In this document: piece after piece, positions 34,397 through 45,714 of the stretch
Position numbering within the stretch: position 1 is the first letter of the stretch
Layout of the letters: every line of letters begins with the position of its first letter
Origin: Sipunculus nudus
Taxonomy: Eukaryota; Annelida; Sipuncula; Golfingiida; Sipunculidae
Direction: 5' to 3'
DNA length: 64,000 nucleotides
Assembly (NCBI GenBank): GCA_026874595.1
Contig: CM049311.1
Span: 46,503,676 to 46,567,675 of the forward strand
The notes under the pieces: model-generated
The model's database searches: none
The model's input: the letters and a program-made list of their open reading frames with translations, nothing else
Told to the model about the DNA's origin: nothing
Position numbers and translations under genes: made by a program

Positions 34397-36850
34397 TTAG
34401 CTCAGCTGACTTTCAGTCATGCTGGGCTATAGCGATGGGTCTTTGTCCGTCGTCCTTCCGTCTGTCCGTCCGGCCGGCCGTCCGTCCGTCCGGCCGGGAG
34501 TCCGTCCGTTAGCAGGGCACAAATCGTAACCGTAGGGGCTAGGGCCATGAACCCTATGCAGTCTTAGAGGTTATAAAAAGATCTCCTTGCAAACCTGAAA
34601 TTAGGTCACTGCGACCTATATTCTCGAAGTTATGGTGTGTGTTTGCACCCCCCCCGAAATAACTCTTTGAGACAAAATTTTCATCCCAAACCTTCCATCT
34701 TTCACATACAGCTCACCTACCAACAGGGGAAGAACCATAATTTTTTTGAGGTCAAAAGGTCAAAGGTCAAGGTCACAGGAGCCTCTTCTTTGAAAAAGCC
34801 TGTGGATGCATTTTAAGCCTACCCTTTCATCCCAGTTCTTTGATTTTTAACATATAGCTCACCTACTAAGTTGGAGAAGAATCCTATAGATTTTGAGGTC
34901 ACAAGGTCAAAGGTCAGGGTCACAGGATCCACTTCTTTGAAAAGGTTGGGGACACATTTCAAGCTAGACTTTTCATTCCAAACCTTCCAGCACTGATATC
35001 GCTTCTCTGCCAACAGGGGAAAAGACCTGTTGATTTTGAGGTCAAAGGTCAAGTTCACAGCACCCACTTCTTGCGTGGAGTCTTTTTCAGGCAAACTTTT
35101 CAATCTGTATCTTCCATCTGTCATATATGGCTTACCTACCAATAAGGGAAGAAGCCTATTGATGTTGAGGTCAAAAAGTCAAAGGTCAAGGTCACAATAT
35201 TTAATTGTTCTAAATGCTTGTGAGCATATATCAAGTGTAACTGTTCAACCCAAACCTTCAGTCTTTCACATATGCCACATCTATGCATCACTCAGTTTGA
35301 CTCAAACTTCATATTTATGGGTCTTTTTACTTGAATAAATAACTTATTGATTTTGGGGTCAGCTGGTCAACAGGTTAAAGGTTGCAGGTCAAAGTTATTC
35401 ACCCATTGGTTGTCAAGTAATTACACCAGATTTAAGTGGTTAGTAGTTACCCATCATTTAGAAAGAATCCAGTTGATATATGGGCAAAAGGCCAAGGTCA
35501 TAGGTCAGGGATGTTCACAATTACTTATTTTATAGACCATCTCTATTTTTCTTGTATATATAACCATCCCACTCCAGCTGGTACATTTCCTTGTGTGGCT
35601 GTAATTGTGAGTGACACTGGTGACATATGACTCCCTTTTGTATCAGCCTATTAAGTGATAAGGCTCAGTGATAAGTACCTGTTACTTCATAACAAAAACA
35701 CTGTTGTCAGAATGCTTCAGCCAGGCATTAAGACTATGAGAGTATAGTATTAAGGTTTAGGTACTGATTTATAAGATGATGGGAACATTTTGCAGTTTAT
35801 TTTATGGAATCCTAGCAATAAACTTAGTTTCCTAGATATCTGAATACTTTTATATATATCACCACATATAAAAGCAAGTGTTTGTTCTCATAATATGTGG
35901 ATGTGTACCTTGATTTAGGATGGCTTTTTGTTTTATTTCAAGACTCTTAGTCATGCTTTTTGCATTTATTTTCTTTCAGGTTTGGCAGTTTACCTACCCT
36001 GCCGACCCCATTGAAAAGCAGAGTGATAATAAAAAATATTGGACTTACACTTTTTACAATTGCATATCTATAAATCTGATATGAGGGCCTGGACATGCCT
36101 TTTGAATTATTTTGGGCATTCATTACTGGATAATTTGCCCCAAGTTTGGTCTCTTATTGGAGAATGTGGGATATCAAATGTCATACTTGTCAGAAATCCA
36201 TTATGTCTGCTAGTTAGCCACCTTAGAAATTCTTTCTTCAGTGCAGTTTCAGTAATTTTTCTTTAATGTTTGGTCCGATTTAGAGAATGTTTGTTGTCTG
36301 ATTTCAGACTTGTCAGAAGTCCAATATGGCCACCAGGCAACCATCTTTTAATTCCTTTTGATCATATTATCTCAAGAACAGTTAAAGTGAATGCAGTTGG
36401 ATGTATATTTATGTAATCTTGTAAAGGATTGGGTCAAATATTTCTGAGTAAATATTACCATCATTTATAAAAGTGCAGTACAGTTGGCCTGTATTGAATA
36501 AAAATTCATACAGAAGCACCTGTTTCTCAATAATTCTTGCATGTATTTCCTTGATTTTTGCTATATATTTTGATCTTATATTTGCCCTCTGTGGTGTTCC
36601 TTTGAGACTGACAGGTTTCAAGCAAGCTGTTGGAATAGTTCCTGATAGCTTAACAATCATGCATTTTCCTCAGACCATCAATTAACTGTGTTTTAACCAG
36701 ACATAGGTGATATATATTTCTGTTGTCATAGAAAATTTTCAACAAATTGGCAAATTGGTTCTTCAAAATTTGACTGGAAGTTGTGAATCTCAGTCCGTGA
36801 TGTCACAGGTCATGCTTGGCAGCTGAGCGTCATGACCCATGGGTCACTTT
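34397..36850 (-). mobile_element. Complete hairpin-family element, 2.45 kb, reverse orientation
   Basis: In plus coordinates it starts with TTAGCTCAGCTGAC (hairpin 34400-34427), then a CCGTCCGTCCGTCCGG tract (34453-34510). It ends with AGCTGAGCGTCATGACCCAT, then GGGTCAC at 36847. These are the reversed right and left family ends. 34740-35500 contains four units with GAGGTCAAAAGGTCAAAGGTCAAGGTCAC-like half-site clusters. 35990-36850 carries AT-rich interior not shared with the 58177 element. No transposase frame was recognised. Confidence 0.82.
34745..35200. promoter_or_regulatory. Array of direct AGGTCA half-sites (DR1/DR2-like)
   Basis: Clusters lie near 34760 (GGTCAAAAGGTCAAAGGTCA then AGGTCAC), 34900 (GGTCACAAGGTCAAAGGTCA), 35038 (AGGTCAAAGGTCAAG) and 35168 (AGGTCAAAAAGTCAAAGGTC). 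AGGTCA-A-AGGTCA is a perfect DR1, the arrangement bound by RXR/HNF4/PPAR-type receptors. Spacing is about 130-150 bases, following the element's internal unit length. Binding is not shown by sequence alone. Confidence 0.5.
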
Positions 36851-38067
36851 TTACAAAATACCACATTTTTGACAAAAAGCTGATGCTGTTGCCCCTATAT
36901 AGTGACAATGTGCATGTTCTATGCACCAACAGGAAGTTAAGAACATATCCTTTTCAGTGGTGCTATTTGCAATAAGGTGTGGAAAAATCAAGAGTCAGCA
37001 GCAGGCCCCAAAGTTACATATTGATGTAATTTCTGAATGTCCCCTACCTGTGAAATATGGCTATTGACCATGTTATAATTTAGCTGAACTCTGGGTCATG
37101 AAAGCTGCTAATATTAAGGTAATGATGTGCCTTTTCATTTTCCAAATTGACTTGAATTTTTCTGTCTTGCTAGTGTGCCCAAAAGTTATAATTTGGTTAA
37201 AAATTGTTAATTATACAATGTTCATAAGTTTTTCTTTCAGGCAAAGTAAACATTAGACACTGTTGATCATTGCTGAATTTACAGCCACTGTCTCAATTTT
37301 GGTGAATGTTTTTTTTTTAAAATTGAAGAGAGGTTTGCTGTACTCAACCAAAACATTTCAACTAATCAAAATTTTTTACTATTGGAGTCTATCACACATA
37401 AGCTCTTAATTTAAGCTTTAATTTAGTAATATGCCCTTCTACATGTCATTTACATATACTGTAAACACCAATTAATTAACAATTTGATACATAACACACT
37501 ATGTTTCATAACAATCCATAAACCATTCATAATCATGATATGTATGAATTTAACCTGAATTTGACATCAGAAGGTCAAGAACACTCTTATAAAGGTCATG
37601 AGCACGTTAACTTTAATGGGCTTGGTCCTCTGACTTTTTTTTTCATTTGAGGTTTCTTCTGACATATTCACTTTCATTACAAAAGAAAAAGCATAATAAT
37701 TTGGGAATTTGTTTCACTAAGGATCAGATGATTTCATTAGGTACTATTTTGATTCCCAAAGAGAATCAAATCTGGTTCAATTTACAGGTTAATCAAAAGT
37801 GGATTTTTAGTCCACCTTGAATTATTTCTTTTTATATGTACATGTAGTAGTGCCATTTCACCATAAAAGATCAAGAAGTCATTTTGAACATTACTGACCA
37901 CCAATATATCATTGATGTACTGTTTTAGTAATATTATTGATGTGAGGCCCTTTTTTAGTCCATCTGTCTATTTAAATGTCAAAATATGCAAGACTCCATG
38001 TTCTTAATTATTTATTTCCAACAACCTTTGTTTCTATGATTTGTAATGGTTTCTTTACTTTTCTTAG
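36851..38067. other. Unannotated AT-rich stretch
   Basis: No repeats or gene signals were seen, apart from lying within the proposed intron. Confidence 0.45.
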
Positions 38068-38908
38068 AACCAGTATGAAGAAATGGTGGTGAAAGTATAA
38101 GAAGAGCCTAGATGTCTCCAGCCCTTGCAGGAATTGTCTGGTAAGCATATTCAGTTTATCTTATAAAGTTACATTTAAATCTTTTAGCAGTGGGAAATGT
38201 TATGAATTGTAAGTTTTTTTTTATCAAATAGCGGAACTCACCATATTTGAAGTGCACATTTGGTGGTTAACATTTATTGTGCACATGGGATATTAATATA
38301 ACTGCTTACATGTTAAAATTGTTTCAACTGAGTAACCTACTTTTTGAACCTATGAGCATCTTTAGGCCACAATGTCTGTCCTGTGACCAGTATATTTGAT
38401 AATCTGTAATGTTTGTATATACTCTGTATAATGGGAAAAACTCTTCATGTTTTAGTAATTTAGAAGTCCAACTGTATTTACTTATAATCCTAAATGTTAA
38501 ACAGTCGTATTTTCAGAACATTTAAAACCCCTATATAGAGAGCAGATGTACTTTCAGTGGAATAAATTCTTTTCCTTTTTTGACTTGTGTTTGCCTCCAT
38601 ATATAAGGTAAACTAATGTTAATGTTAAGAAAAGCAATACTAAGCATCAATGTCAAAAGATTATCTTTAATCTTATTTAATAAAATAATTAATGTGAGCA
38701 GTAATAATGACTATACGTGTATACTTAGACTTGTAACATTTGTTTTTGCAGGTAAAACAGGAGGGGACAGAAAAGGATTTAGAGTGTGGCAAGGGTGTAT
38801 ATTTCCTTCCAGCCTTCATTCCGTAAAATGACAACACTCTCAAATCTGACTGAACCAGGGAGTTTTAAAAATCTTACAAAAATATTATTTTCAGTTAACA
38901 AATGTGTC

Positions 38909-38914
38909 AATAAA
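38909..38914 (+). terminator. Poly(A) signal AATAAA
   Basis: AATAAA lies ~155 bases into the last putative exon of the 34140-38930 transcript, followed by T-rich sequence. It is also a common word in AT-rich DNA. Confidence 0.3.
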
Positions 38915-38930
38915 CATTAATTTTGGCTAT

Positions 38931-39185
38931 TGTATTTTCTTACTTTTATGTTTCATGTGTTTGCGTCCATATGACTGTATGAAGTTGATGACCCCCAGTG
39001 TGACTGCAGGCCAGCACTGATTTCAAGGAATTGCACAGTGCAGGAAGCTTACCACACACACACAAACCTTAATTTCTATTATCTACCGTAATTCCTTGTG
39101 GAATAAAGAAAAGAGTAAACACCTTTCAAAACAGAACATACAACAAACAGTAACTGAGCAACTGACAAACAGCACAGAAGGTGCA
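38931..39185. other. Unannotated spacer
   Basis: A short (CA)n run (~39053-39063) is the only recognisable item. Confidence 0.4.
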
Positions 39186-39576
39186 TACATTGGACTTATA
39201 TGTGAGTTATATGTCATTTATAAGGGACGTATATGGCACTTATAAGTCCCATATATGTCACATATATGGGAGTTATAAGGCACATATATGGGACATATAT
39301 GGGAGTTATAAGGGACATATATGGGACATGCATGGGAGTTATAGGGGACCTATATGTGGAAGCCTTATAAGTGACATATAAGGCCCATATATGTGACATA
39401 TAAGGCTCCTACCTAATTTGCATATAAAATCCATATACCAGACATATATGTGACATATATGGGAGTTATAAGGTTGGATATAAGGGACATATATGGCACA
39501 TATATGGCACATATATGTGCCATATAACTTTCACATATATGGCACTTATAAAAATTTTCGGTAAGGGATATGCTCT
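39186..39576 (-). repeat. Word-built repeat (CATATATGGGA / GTTATAAGGGA), right-hand inverted copy
   Basis: An almost uninterrupted string of 10-12 base words: GACATATATGG, GAGTTATAAGG, GCACATATATG and GACTTATA(T/A). It closes with ATTTTCGGTAAGGGATATGC, the inverted counterpart of ATATCCCTTACGAAAAT at 33066. Frames open here (66 and 61 codons) are low-complexity by-products. Confidence 0.75.
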
Positions 39577-40059
39577 CAAAATTTGACCTGAGAGTCATGT
39601 TGTTAAACATAATCACAGGCATGCACCTACCCAATCCTACCCTAATTTAAAATATCTGTTTTGAACATACACGACCTATTTTAATTCATGATCTAAAAAC
39701 TTTACTTTTTAACTTTGTTTAAGACAATGGAACCTTTTATTCTTGAACTTTGATTTTCGTGTTTATTCCTCTTTTGCGAATACAACAAATTTGAAACACT
39801 TACTAACAAAAGGGCAACCACAGTATAAATATATATATATATACAATTACTCTGCCCCAAGCAGATAATAATTTTATGCTTGTCACACCATGTGTTTTGT
39901 GTGTTGGGCGCCAATAAAAGGAAACGATACTGGGGGGAGGGAGGGGGGGGGGGAATACTAGTATATACACAAATATTTAAAGCCCAAGACCTGACTGGTT
40001 GAAAAGAAGGTAATGATAACCAAAATCAGAGTTAAAAATTGTCTTGACAAATAGTGAGA
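39577..40059. other. Spacer with simple repeats
   Basis: A (TA)n run lies at ~39827-39842 and a G-rich tract at ~39931-39953. Otherwise unremarkable. Confidence 0.5.
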
Positions 40060-40620
40060 ATACTTGGAGGGCGGACATCATTATTACTATTAGTACGGCG
40101 GCGCTAGGCGATAATTAAGGTAACACTGTGTTCTGGGAAATCTGGTACTCTTAACATGTGGAAATCCATAACAGGCAGCGTAAGGACCTTGCTAAATAAG
40201 CAGATTCATTTGAAACAAGTAGTTTAATTTTATCTGCAGTATAACCAGTTCATGAAGACGCGGAAGTAACTAGGAGAGGGCGAATATCCAATATGGCGGC
40301 ACTGCTTACAAGAGGGCGGAAGTTCAAGGTAGCTAGATTTTGAATAATGATTACAGAGGACCTCACTTTGACAAGAAGGGTCACAGTTAGTAAATATATG
40401 TTACATACATCCCCATCCGTATTTTAACCAGACTAAAAACTTAATTAAATATTATATTAAGAAAGATTTTGGCGACCATAATGCACTGCAAACTGGAAGT
40501 AAGTACCGGCCAATAGCAGTCCAGGTCATTGTTTGAGAAGACATGCCCGCGTTGGGACAAGATCACTCGTCAACTAGCACTCGGCAACCATCTACCACTA
40601 GTACCAGGAGAAACAACGAC
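40060..40620 (+). promoter_or_regulatory. Candidate TATA-less promoter (YY1, ETS and CCAAT motifs)
   Basis: This stretch is GC- and CpG-richer than its flanks. It contains CGCGGAAGTAAC, GGGCGGAAGTTC and CTGGAAGTAAG (ETS/GABP-like), CCAATATGGCGGC (YY1-type ATGGCGGC) and GGCCAATAGCAG (CCAAT). Such motif sets are known from TATA-less promoters of broadly expressed animal genes, often with the YY1 site overlapping the start codon. Downstream there are possible first exons. No TATA box was seen. Confidence 0.45.
40293..40328 (+). CDS. Possible first coding exon (12 codons)
   Basis: ATG at 40293 sits in a favourable context (A at -3, G at +4) inside the YY1-type motif. It reads MAALLTRGRKFK and then meets a donor-like AAG|GTAGCT at 40329, in phase 0. 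Unspliced, the frame stops four codons later (VARF, stop). A short, basic, hydrophobic N-terminus beginning MAALL would suit a mitochondrially targeted protein, but that is speculation from twelve residues. The only nearby exon candidate (40982-41069) does not match in phase, so no gene model can be built. Confidence 0.25.
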
Positions 40621-40981
40621 CAGTGAATTCATCTGTCAGGAAAAATGACAACCAGCAACGTACTATCTGGAAGAAAAACCCACCACCACCCCCTTCGCCG
40701 CCGACTCAAGCACTCTGTGTTCTACTTGTTAATGTCAAAATTTTAAAGTTTATTGTTTCTAAACAGTATATTTGTCGAGGTGTAAACTGTTTACTTTTAC
40801 TCTACTACTTTTACTTTAAGTATGACCTATAATATATATATGGCGTGTTGTACCCCACCTTCCGGTCAGTGGGAAAGAAGGAATAATTGCTGAATATATT
40901 GAATATGAAAATTTTAATGTTATTTTTAATAAACCTCAGCCAATTTTTCCCACAATTCCATGTCTTGTGCACTTCCTTCAG

Positions 40982-41069
40982 CACTTCCGAGAACAGAGCA
41001 AGTGACTGGATGGGTATGAATGATATATATGAAGTTTTGAATAATTATTTATGGGATAACTGTGAGCAG
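40982..41069 (+). CDS. Possible internal exon (unidentified)
   Basis: The stretch is bounded by TCTTGTGCACTTCCTTCAG and GAGCAG|GTTCAAG. In one frame it reads TSENRASDWMGMNDIYEVLN, then NYLWDNCEQ, with balanced composition despite AT-rich flanks. The first base completes a split codon, so the preceding exon would have to end in phase 2. That rules out direct joining to 40293-40328. The same frame runs from 40887 to a stop at 41105. No family recognised. Confidence 0.2.
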
Positions 41070-41101
41070 GTTCAAGTGTGTACATGTTGGTGTGACCAAG
41101 C

Positions 41102-41104
<3 letters not shown>

Positions 41105-41150
<46 letters not shown>
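41105..41150. repeat. (TA)n microsatellite
   Basis: About 22 uninterrupted TA dinucleotides, followed by CACACA. Confidence 0.97.
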
Positions 41151-41156
<6 letters not shown>

Positions 41157-42776
41157 AAACCAATGTCCCAAAATTCTTGTACTAATTGATACACAAAAAG
41201 ATTATCTCAGTCAACTACTAAACTAAACTACTAATTACTAAAGTAAAACCTCCTTGTGACAGACACTGGTGGAACTATGCCAGGATATGTCTATAATACA
41301 GAGGCGCTAGTAATTGAGAGGTAATTAACAACTGAATCTGTCGGTCACATTGATTGCCTAAAGTTCAATTCAGGAAACTACCATTTTTTACTGTTTGGTG
41401 AGGAACTGTGTTTGGTATCTTTAACATGACTGAACCTGATACTTGGTATGGGTACATTTAAATAATGTAATGTGGGATATTATAAGAAAGGAAGTTCAGG
41501 ATTAGTGTTTATTGCATATATACAAGAAGGCATAATTAGTGGGCCTCATGTGTTTTTCACCTCAAATATTCCAAATGTCCAGCTATAAGGTTCAAACACC
41601 AAGCCTACCTTCATGTATATACTTGGGTTCTAAGCAATCTGAAAATGCAGCATGTAAAAAAATCACATTTTTGTATAAAAATTACATGTAAATAATATAT
41701 GCTGGCAGAAAAAGAGCATGAACATTCCTTTTGGTGTCAGACTGCATACCAATCAGCATTGTTTGTGACATGAATTCCAGAAAGCATTTCTTATAAACAG
41801 CTCTTAGAACTGAAAACTGATGTTTCACTTTTCTTTACAAGCTGCTTGGTCTTAACTCTTAATGCCAATACCTCGATATTAATCCCAACCATGCAGTATC
41901 ACCAACCCACCAAGGATTCCCGCCAGCTTTCTGCTCTGCACACTGCCACTGCGGGTACTGATAAAAGCAGGATGTGATCTGTTATATGGTTTATACCTGC
42001 TGTCACAGGTACTAATAAAATCAGGAAAATCATCTACCCTAGAGTCTTGTAAGAGTCTCAGAAAAAAAAATTATTATTAACTGGAAATCCTTGCTGCTTA
42101 ATTTTTTGTTACACTCAAATGATGGTATATAAAACTGTCAGATGTCATGAGGTAATGAATACCATTTGCCACAGAAGCATTTAAATTACAACCTATGCTT
42201 AATTTCCCTTGCCAGGATCCTTTTTCCAGATGGCAACTACCAACTAATTTGGAAATAAACTTGTCTTTTAAGAAGTTTGATTTTACCTTAGAATCTGTTC
42301 ACCACACATAAACCAACGAATATATATGTATGCAGAAAATGAGATCTCTGCTCAAGCAGGACAAATCTAGGTTCAGCACTGGAGCCTACTGACATGTGTG
42401 GCTAGTAATTTTCTGCGTGTTGGAGATGCTGCACTGTAATCCATCACCCACGTTCATGTGCTGATGAAGAGAGGAAGAGATGGATTATCCTCCCCTGGCT
42501 GCTTTTTTGTCCCCTGTTTATCACCTGTGGGACAGAGGTCTTTACAGTCACAATGATTCTATTCACAAAAATTCATCTTCTAGAGAACACCCTGACACTT
42601 AATCACAGTGCATATAAATCAAGCCAGTCTGAGAACCGGTGCATGAAATAAGGAAACATGAGGAATACCACTTGATGTTTAGTTGAGACCCGTACCCGTA
42701 CCTGTTGCCTTGTGACATGTATCAGTCAGAACCAAGTCCATAATCCAAAACACTGCAATGTGACACCTTTACAAAA
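41151..42776. other. Unannotated stretch with a GC-richer core
   Basis: Mostly AT-rich. 41945-42030 holds two diverged copies of GGTACTGATAAAAGCAGGA / GGTACTAATAAAATCAGGA. 42380-42560 is non-repetitive and GC-richer (AGATGGATTATCCTCCCCTG, TTATCACCTGTGGGACAGA). It contains Otx-like GGATTA and E-box CACCTG words, but no exon was supportable. Confidence 0.35.
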
Positions 42777-43258
42777 CAAGAGGCCAATGGGCCATGATGC
42801 TCAGCTGAATTAAAGGACATTGAACAATGGGTAAAACAACTCCCAAAGTTCTCAAAATCATGCATTAACAAATAGATCTTAGATATAGGTTACTGCGACC
42901 TTATTCTACATCCAGCTGCTACCATTTGTACCCATCTGACTAATGGTGTTAAAATCATGTTCTTTCACACAGTTTGCAGAAAATAGGTCACAATAACATT
43001 ATATCAGGTTTTCCTAGGAGATTCTCGCAAGGCCAAACGGATACAATTTGTGCCCCATCTGACTCACTGAATGCTTAAAAATCATGTTTTCTCTCCTAAT
43101 TTGCAATTTATAGGTGACTATGCCCTAATTTCAAGTTTTATGGCAGATTTGCCTAGGACCTCCCTGTATGTAAAATTAGAAATTTCTAGGTCTAATGGTT
43201 ATGGTTTGTACCCTATTAACAGCCAGACCACTTCATTAGAAAGTCTAAAAATAGAGAA
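42777..43258 (+). mobile_element. Short iterated-unit remnant of the hairpin family
   Basis: The left end CAAGAGGCCAATGGGCCATG, then ATGCTCAGCTGAA, is at 42777. Two or three units follow with ATACAATTTGTGCCCCATCT and ATTTGCCTAGGACCTCCC. It is directly abutted at 43261 by another left end of the same family. Confidence 0.72.
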
Positions 43259-43260
43259 AA

Positions 43261-45070
43261 CAAGGGACCTATGGGTCATTGTGCTCACCTGACGTTAACC
43301 TTGAAGGTAAAAATCTAAAATAATATCAAATGGAGATAAAGTGTAAGAGGAAGAGGTAATAAAGGACATGGTTGGTTTTTTTGATTGGTTTGTATTGACG
43401 AGCAAGAAATTGTTGCAAAAATATTTTGTGACCTGACCATGTGTTTCCTAATGTTGAAACTAAAGCATGTGAGCAGTTTGTGAACAAATGATCTCTACTA
43501 TTACCATGATCATTAGTTGGTTTTTCGATTTACTGTTGACATTTCAGTAGTTTACACATTTGTTCAATTGAATCTATTTTTTTGTATAATATATATTATT
43601 AAATATATATGTATTTTTTTATGAAATGTATACAGTTGAAATATAGCTAATTAACAACATAAAACAGGGCAAACAAAGCCTGATCTAAAATTCTGCTGAG
43701 GCAGGAAAATAATGAACAAATGTTTGTATCAAATCCTCATTTTTTTATCACATCAATTATTTTCAAAATTAAGTTTATATTTCTATACATTTCCAATTTA
43801 ACATATATATCTGAATATAAAAGTTGATTCATTCTCAATTGCATCATCATAAATCTCAATCTTGTCAGATAACACCACATCATGCATACAAATGTTTATT
43901 TATTTTTTACCACATAATATATCTTTTAAATCTGCAAAACAATAAATATCTAAAAATAATACTTGATTTAGATTTCATAATTTTTAATTGTGTCTTTATT
44001 TATCCATAATGTGCTTCATATTTTATAATAATTTAAGCATACTGATGGGTTCAATTATATTTGTTAAAATCATTTAAAAGAAAATTGATTTCTTTAAAAA
44101 TGCTACATTACACAACATTGCATCTTCTGGATTACACCTTGAATTATTTTTTTAAGGAAAGTTTTTGCATATCGGAGTGGAAACAGCATTACAATTAAGG
44201 AGATACAGTGAAAACAATAACATAACTGCATAACACTTGGTGGGTTGGGTTTGCGGGAGGGGGGGGGGGGGATTTGGGTTGTGATATGAGAATAACTGTA
44301 CACCTGTCACAGCAGGGGATCTCCCCCAGTGACCGTAACAAATCAGAAACCCTGGCATAGGTGACTTCCAGTGACCTGGAGTGGGACCCTGCATCTGTAA
44401 TCACAGCAAGTGACTACAGAAAAAAAATCAATAACTAGCTTAATTTTTAAGCTTTTATTTTCAAATTTCAGATTTAGACAAACTAAATATTTATATTTAC
44501 ATGCTGTGAAAATTAAATCAATGGTGCTTACAGGAAAAAAACGTGCCATGGTCAAAGTTGGGCAAAATTTAAGGTACTGATTTTTTTTTTTATGCTAATA
44601 ACTTAAAAAATTTACAAAATTCAGATCTAATTTTGGGTTAACCATTGAATCTTAATTAAACATAGTTATATACTTGAGAAAATAGACTCTAGTTCCAAAA
44701 TTTTTCATGTTAAGTGAGTTATTATTTTTCTTGATTTTTTACAAAGTCCATTATGTTTGGGCCCATAACTTAAAGAATTTAGACTTTACAGGCACGTTTT
44801 GAAACCATAAGACCTAGGAATCCAAAATTCAGCATAATGTTAGATGTCCTACCAAGCCGAAAACTGGGTCTTTGCGACTTCGTTCCTTTGAGAAATTAAG
44901 GAAAAACCTCAATTTTTTATTAAAATCCTATTTTCACACTTCAGGACTGCCTAATATCAAAACCATTTATCTGTTTTTCCTCATATTTACCATAAATATT
45001 TCTCTATATAGTTCCAATGAAAGGCCAGACCTGCTCAAATACCTCACTGAAAGCAAGCGTTATTCATATG
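43261..45070 (+). mobile_element. Hairpin-family element, rearranged right end
   Basis: The left end CAAGGGACCTATGGGTCATT, then GTGCTCACCTGA, is at 43261. The interior parallels 17500-19520, including GGTAATAAAGGACATGGTTG and the poly-G/GC-rich module at 44260-44410. Around 44790-45000 the order reverses: TACCAAGCCGAAAACTGGGT and GGACTGCCTAATATCAAAAC are the inverse of 59140-59250. The right terminus has therefore inverted or fused, and the hairpin and GACG tract are lost. Confidence 0.68.
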
Positions 45071-45114
45071 AACAGTAGTCCCTAATCGTGTGGTTGAGTG
45101 ACCACGATGCACAT

Positions 45115-45510
45115 GTCACAGGACAAACTCTGATCCAGTAGAATCGTCGATCCTACTAGGACAAAGCCCAGTGGGCTTTCTACTAGGAGAAAATCTGATA
45201 AGACTTTCTACTAGTAGGATTGGTGATTTTACTAGGACAAACTCCGATCATAGCCTCTACTAGGACAAACTCTGATCAACCAGAGACCACAACATAATTA
45301 GACTTTCTACTAGTAGAATCGGCGATTCTACTAGGACAAACTCCGATCGTGGTCTCTACTAGGACAAACTCCAATCCTATATAAATGTACTAGTTGGATC
45401 AGAGCTTCTACTAGGACAAACTCCGATTGTAGTCTCCTATAGGACAAACTTACCATAATGGTCTAATTTCTGAAACCTGAGATTATGAATAAATTAAACA
45501 CAGTAATACT
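45115..45510 (+). repeat. Left arm of the foldback element
   Basis: Contains about eight (T/C)CTACTAGGACAAACTC(C/T)-type subrepeats separated by 20-45 bases. It includes the palindromic word CTACTAGTAG. Confidence 0.8.
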
Positions 45511-45714
45511 AATATGGAAACCAAATGTTTTATTTATAATTATACACAATATGACTTTCTAAAAGACTAGAGTATATCATGATTGTTTTATACAATATAC
45601 AGGACAACGGTTGTTTATTTGGTTTTTAATGTGGGGTTAAACACTGGTATATGGTAATGGTTGACATATTATGTGTTTTTTTGTAAAACCATTATATTTA
45701 TTCATTGTTTTATG

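Larger units (their letters stand above)
34140..38930 (+). ncRNA. Possible spliced non-coding transcript (3 exons)
   Basis: Three exon candidates line up on the plus strand. Exon 1 ends at 34255 before a consensus donor (TTTG|GTAAGTAA), downstream of a CRE; its start is uncertain. Exon 2 is 38068-38140, bounded by TTTACTTTTCTTAG and CTG|GTAAGC. Exon 3 starts at 38752 after ACATTTGTTTTTGCAG and ends near 38930, after AATAAA at 38909. The exons have stops in all frames and no shared open frame, so a long non-coding RNA is the best reading. The first intron contains the whole 34397-36850 transposable element. All signals are short consensus matches. The joint arrangement (donor, acceptor+donor, acceptor+polyA) is the argument. 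Confidence 0.28.

Noticed and set aside
35982-36060. Extra exon after TTTTCTTTCAG at ~35990 in the lncRNA model
   Set aside because: It lies inside the 34397-36850 transposable element and no donor follows at a reasonable distance.
40293-41069. Joining the two exon candidates 40293-40328 and 40982-41069 into one gene
   Set aside because: The first ends in phase 0, while the second needs a phase-2 partner.
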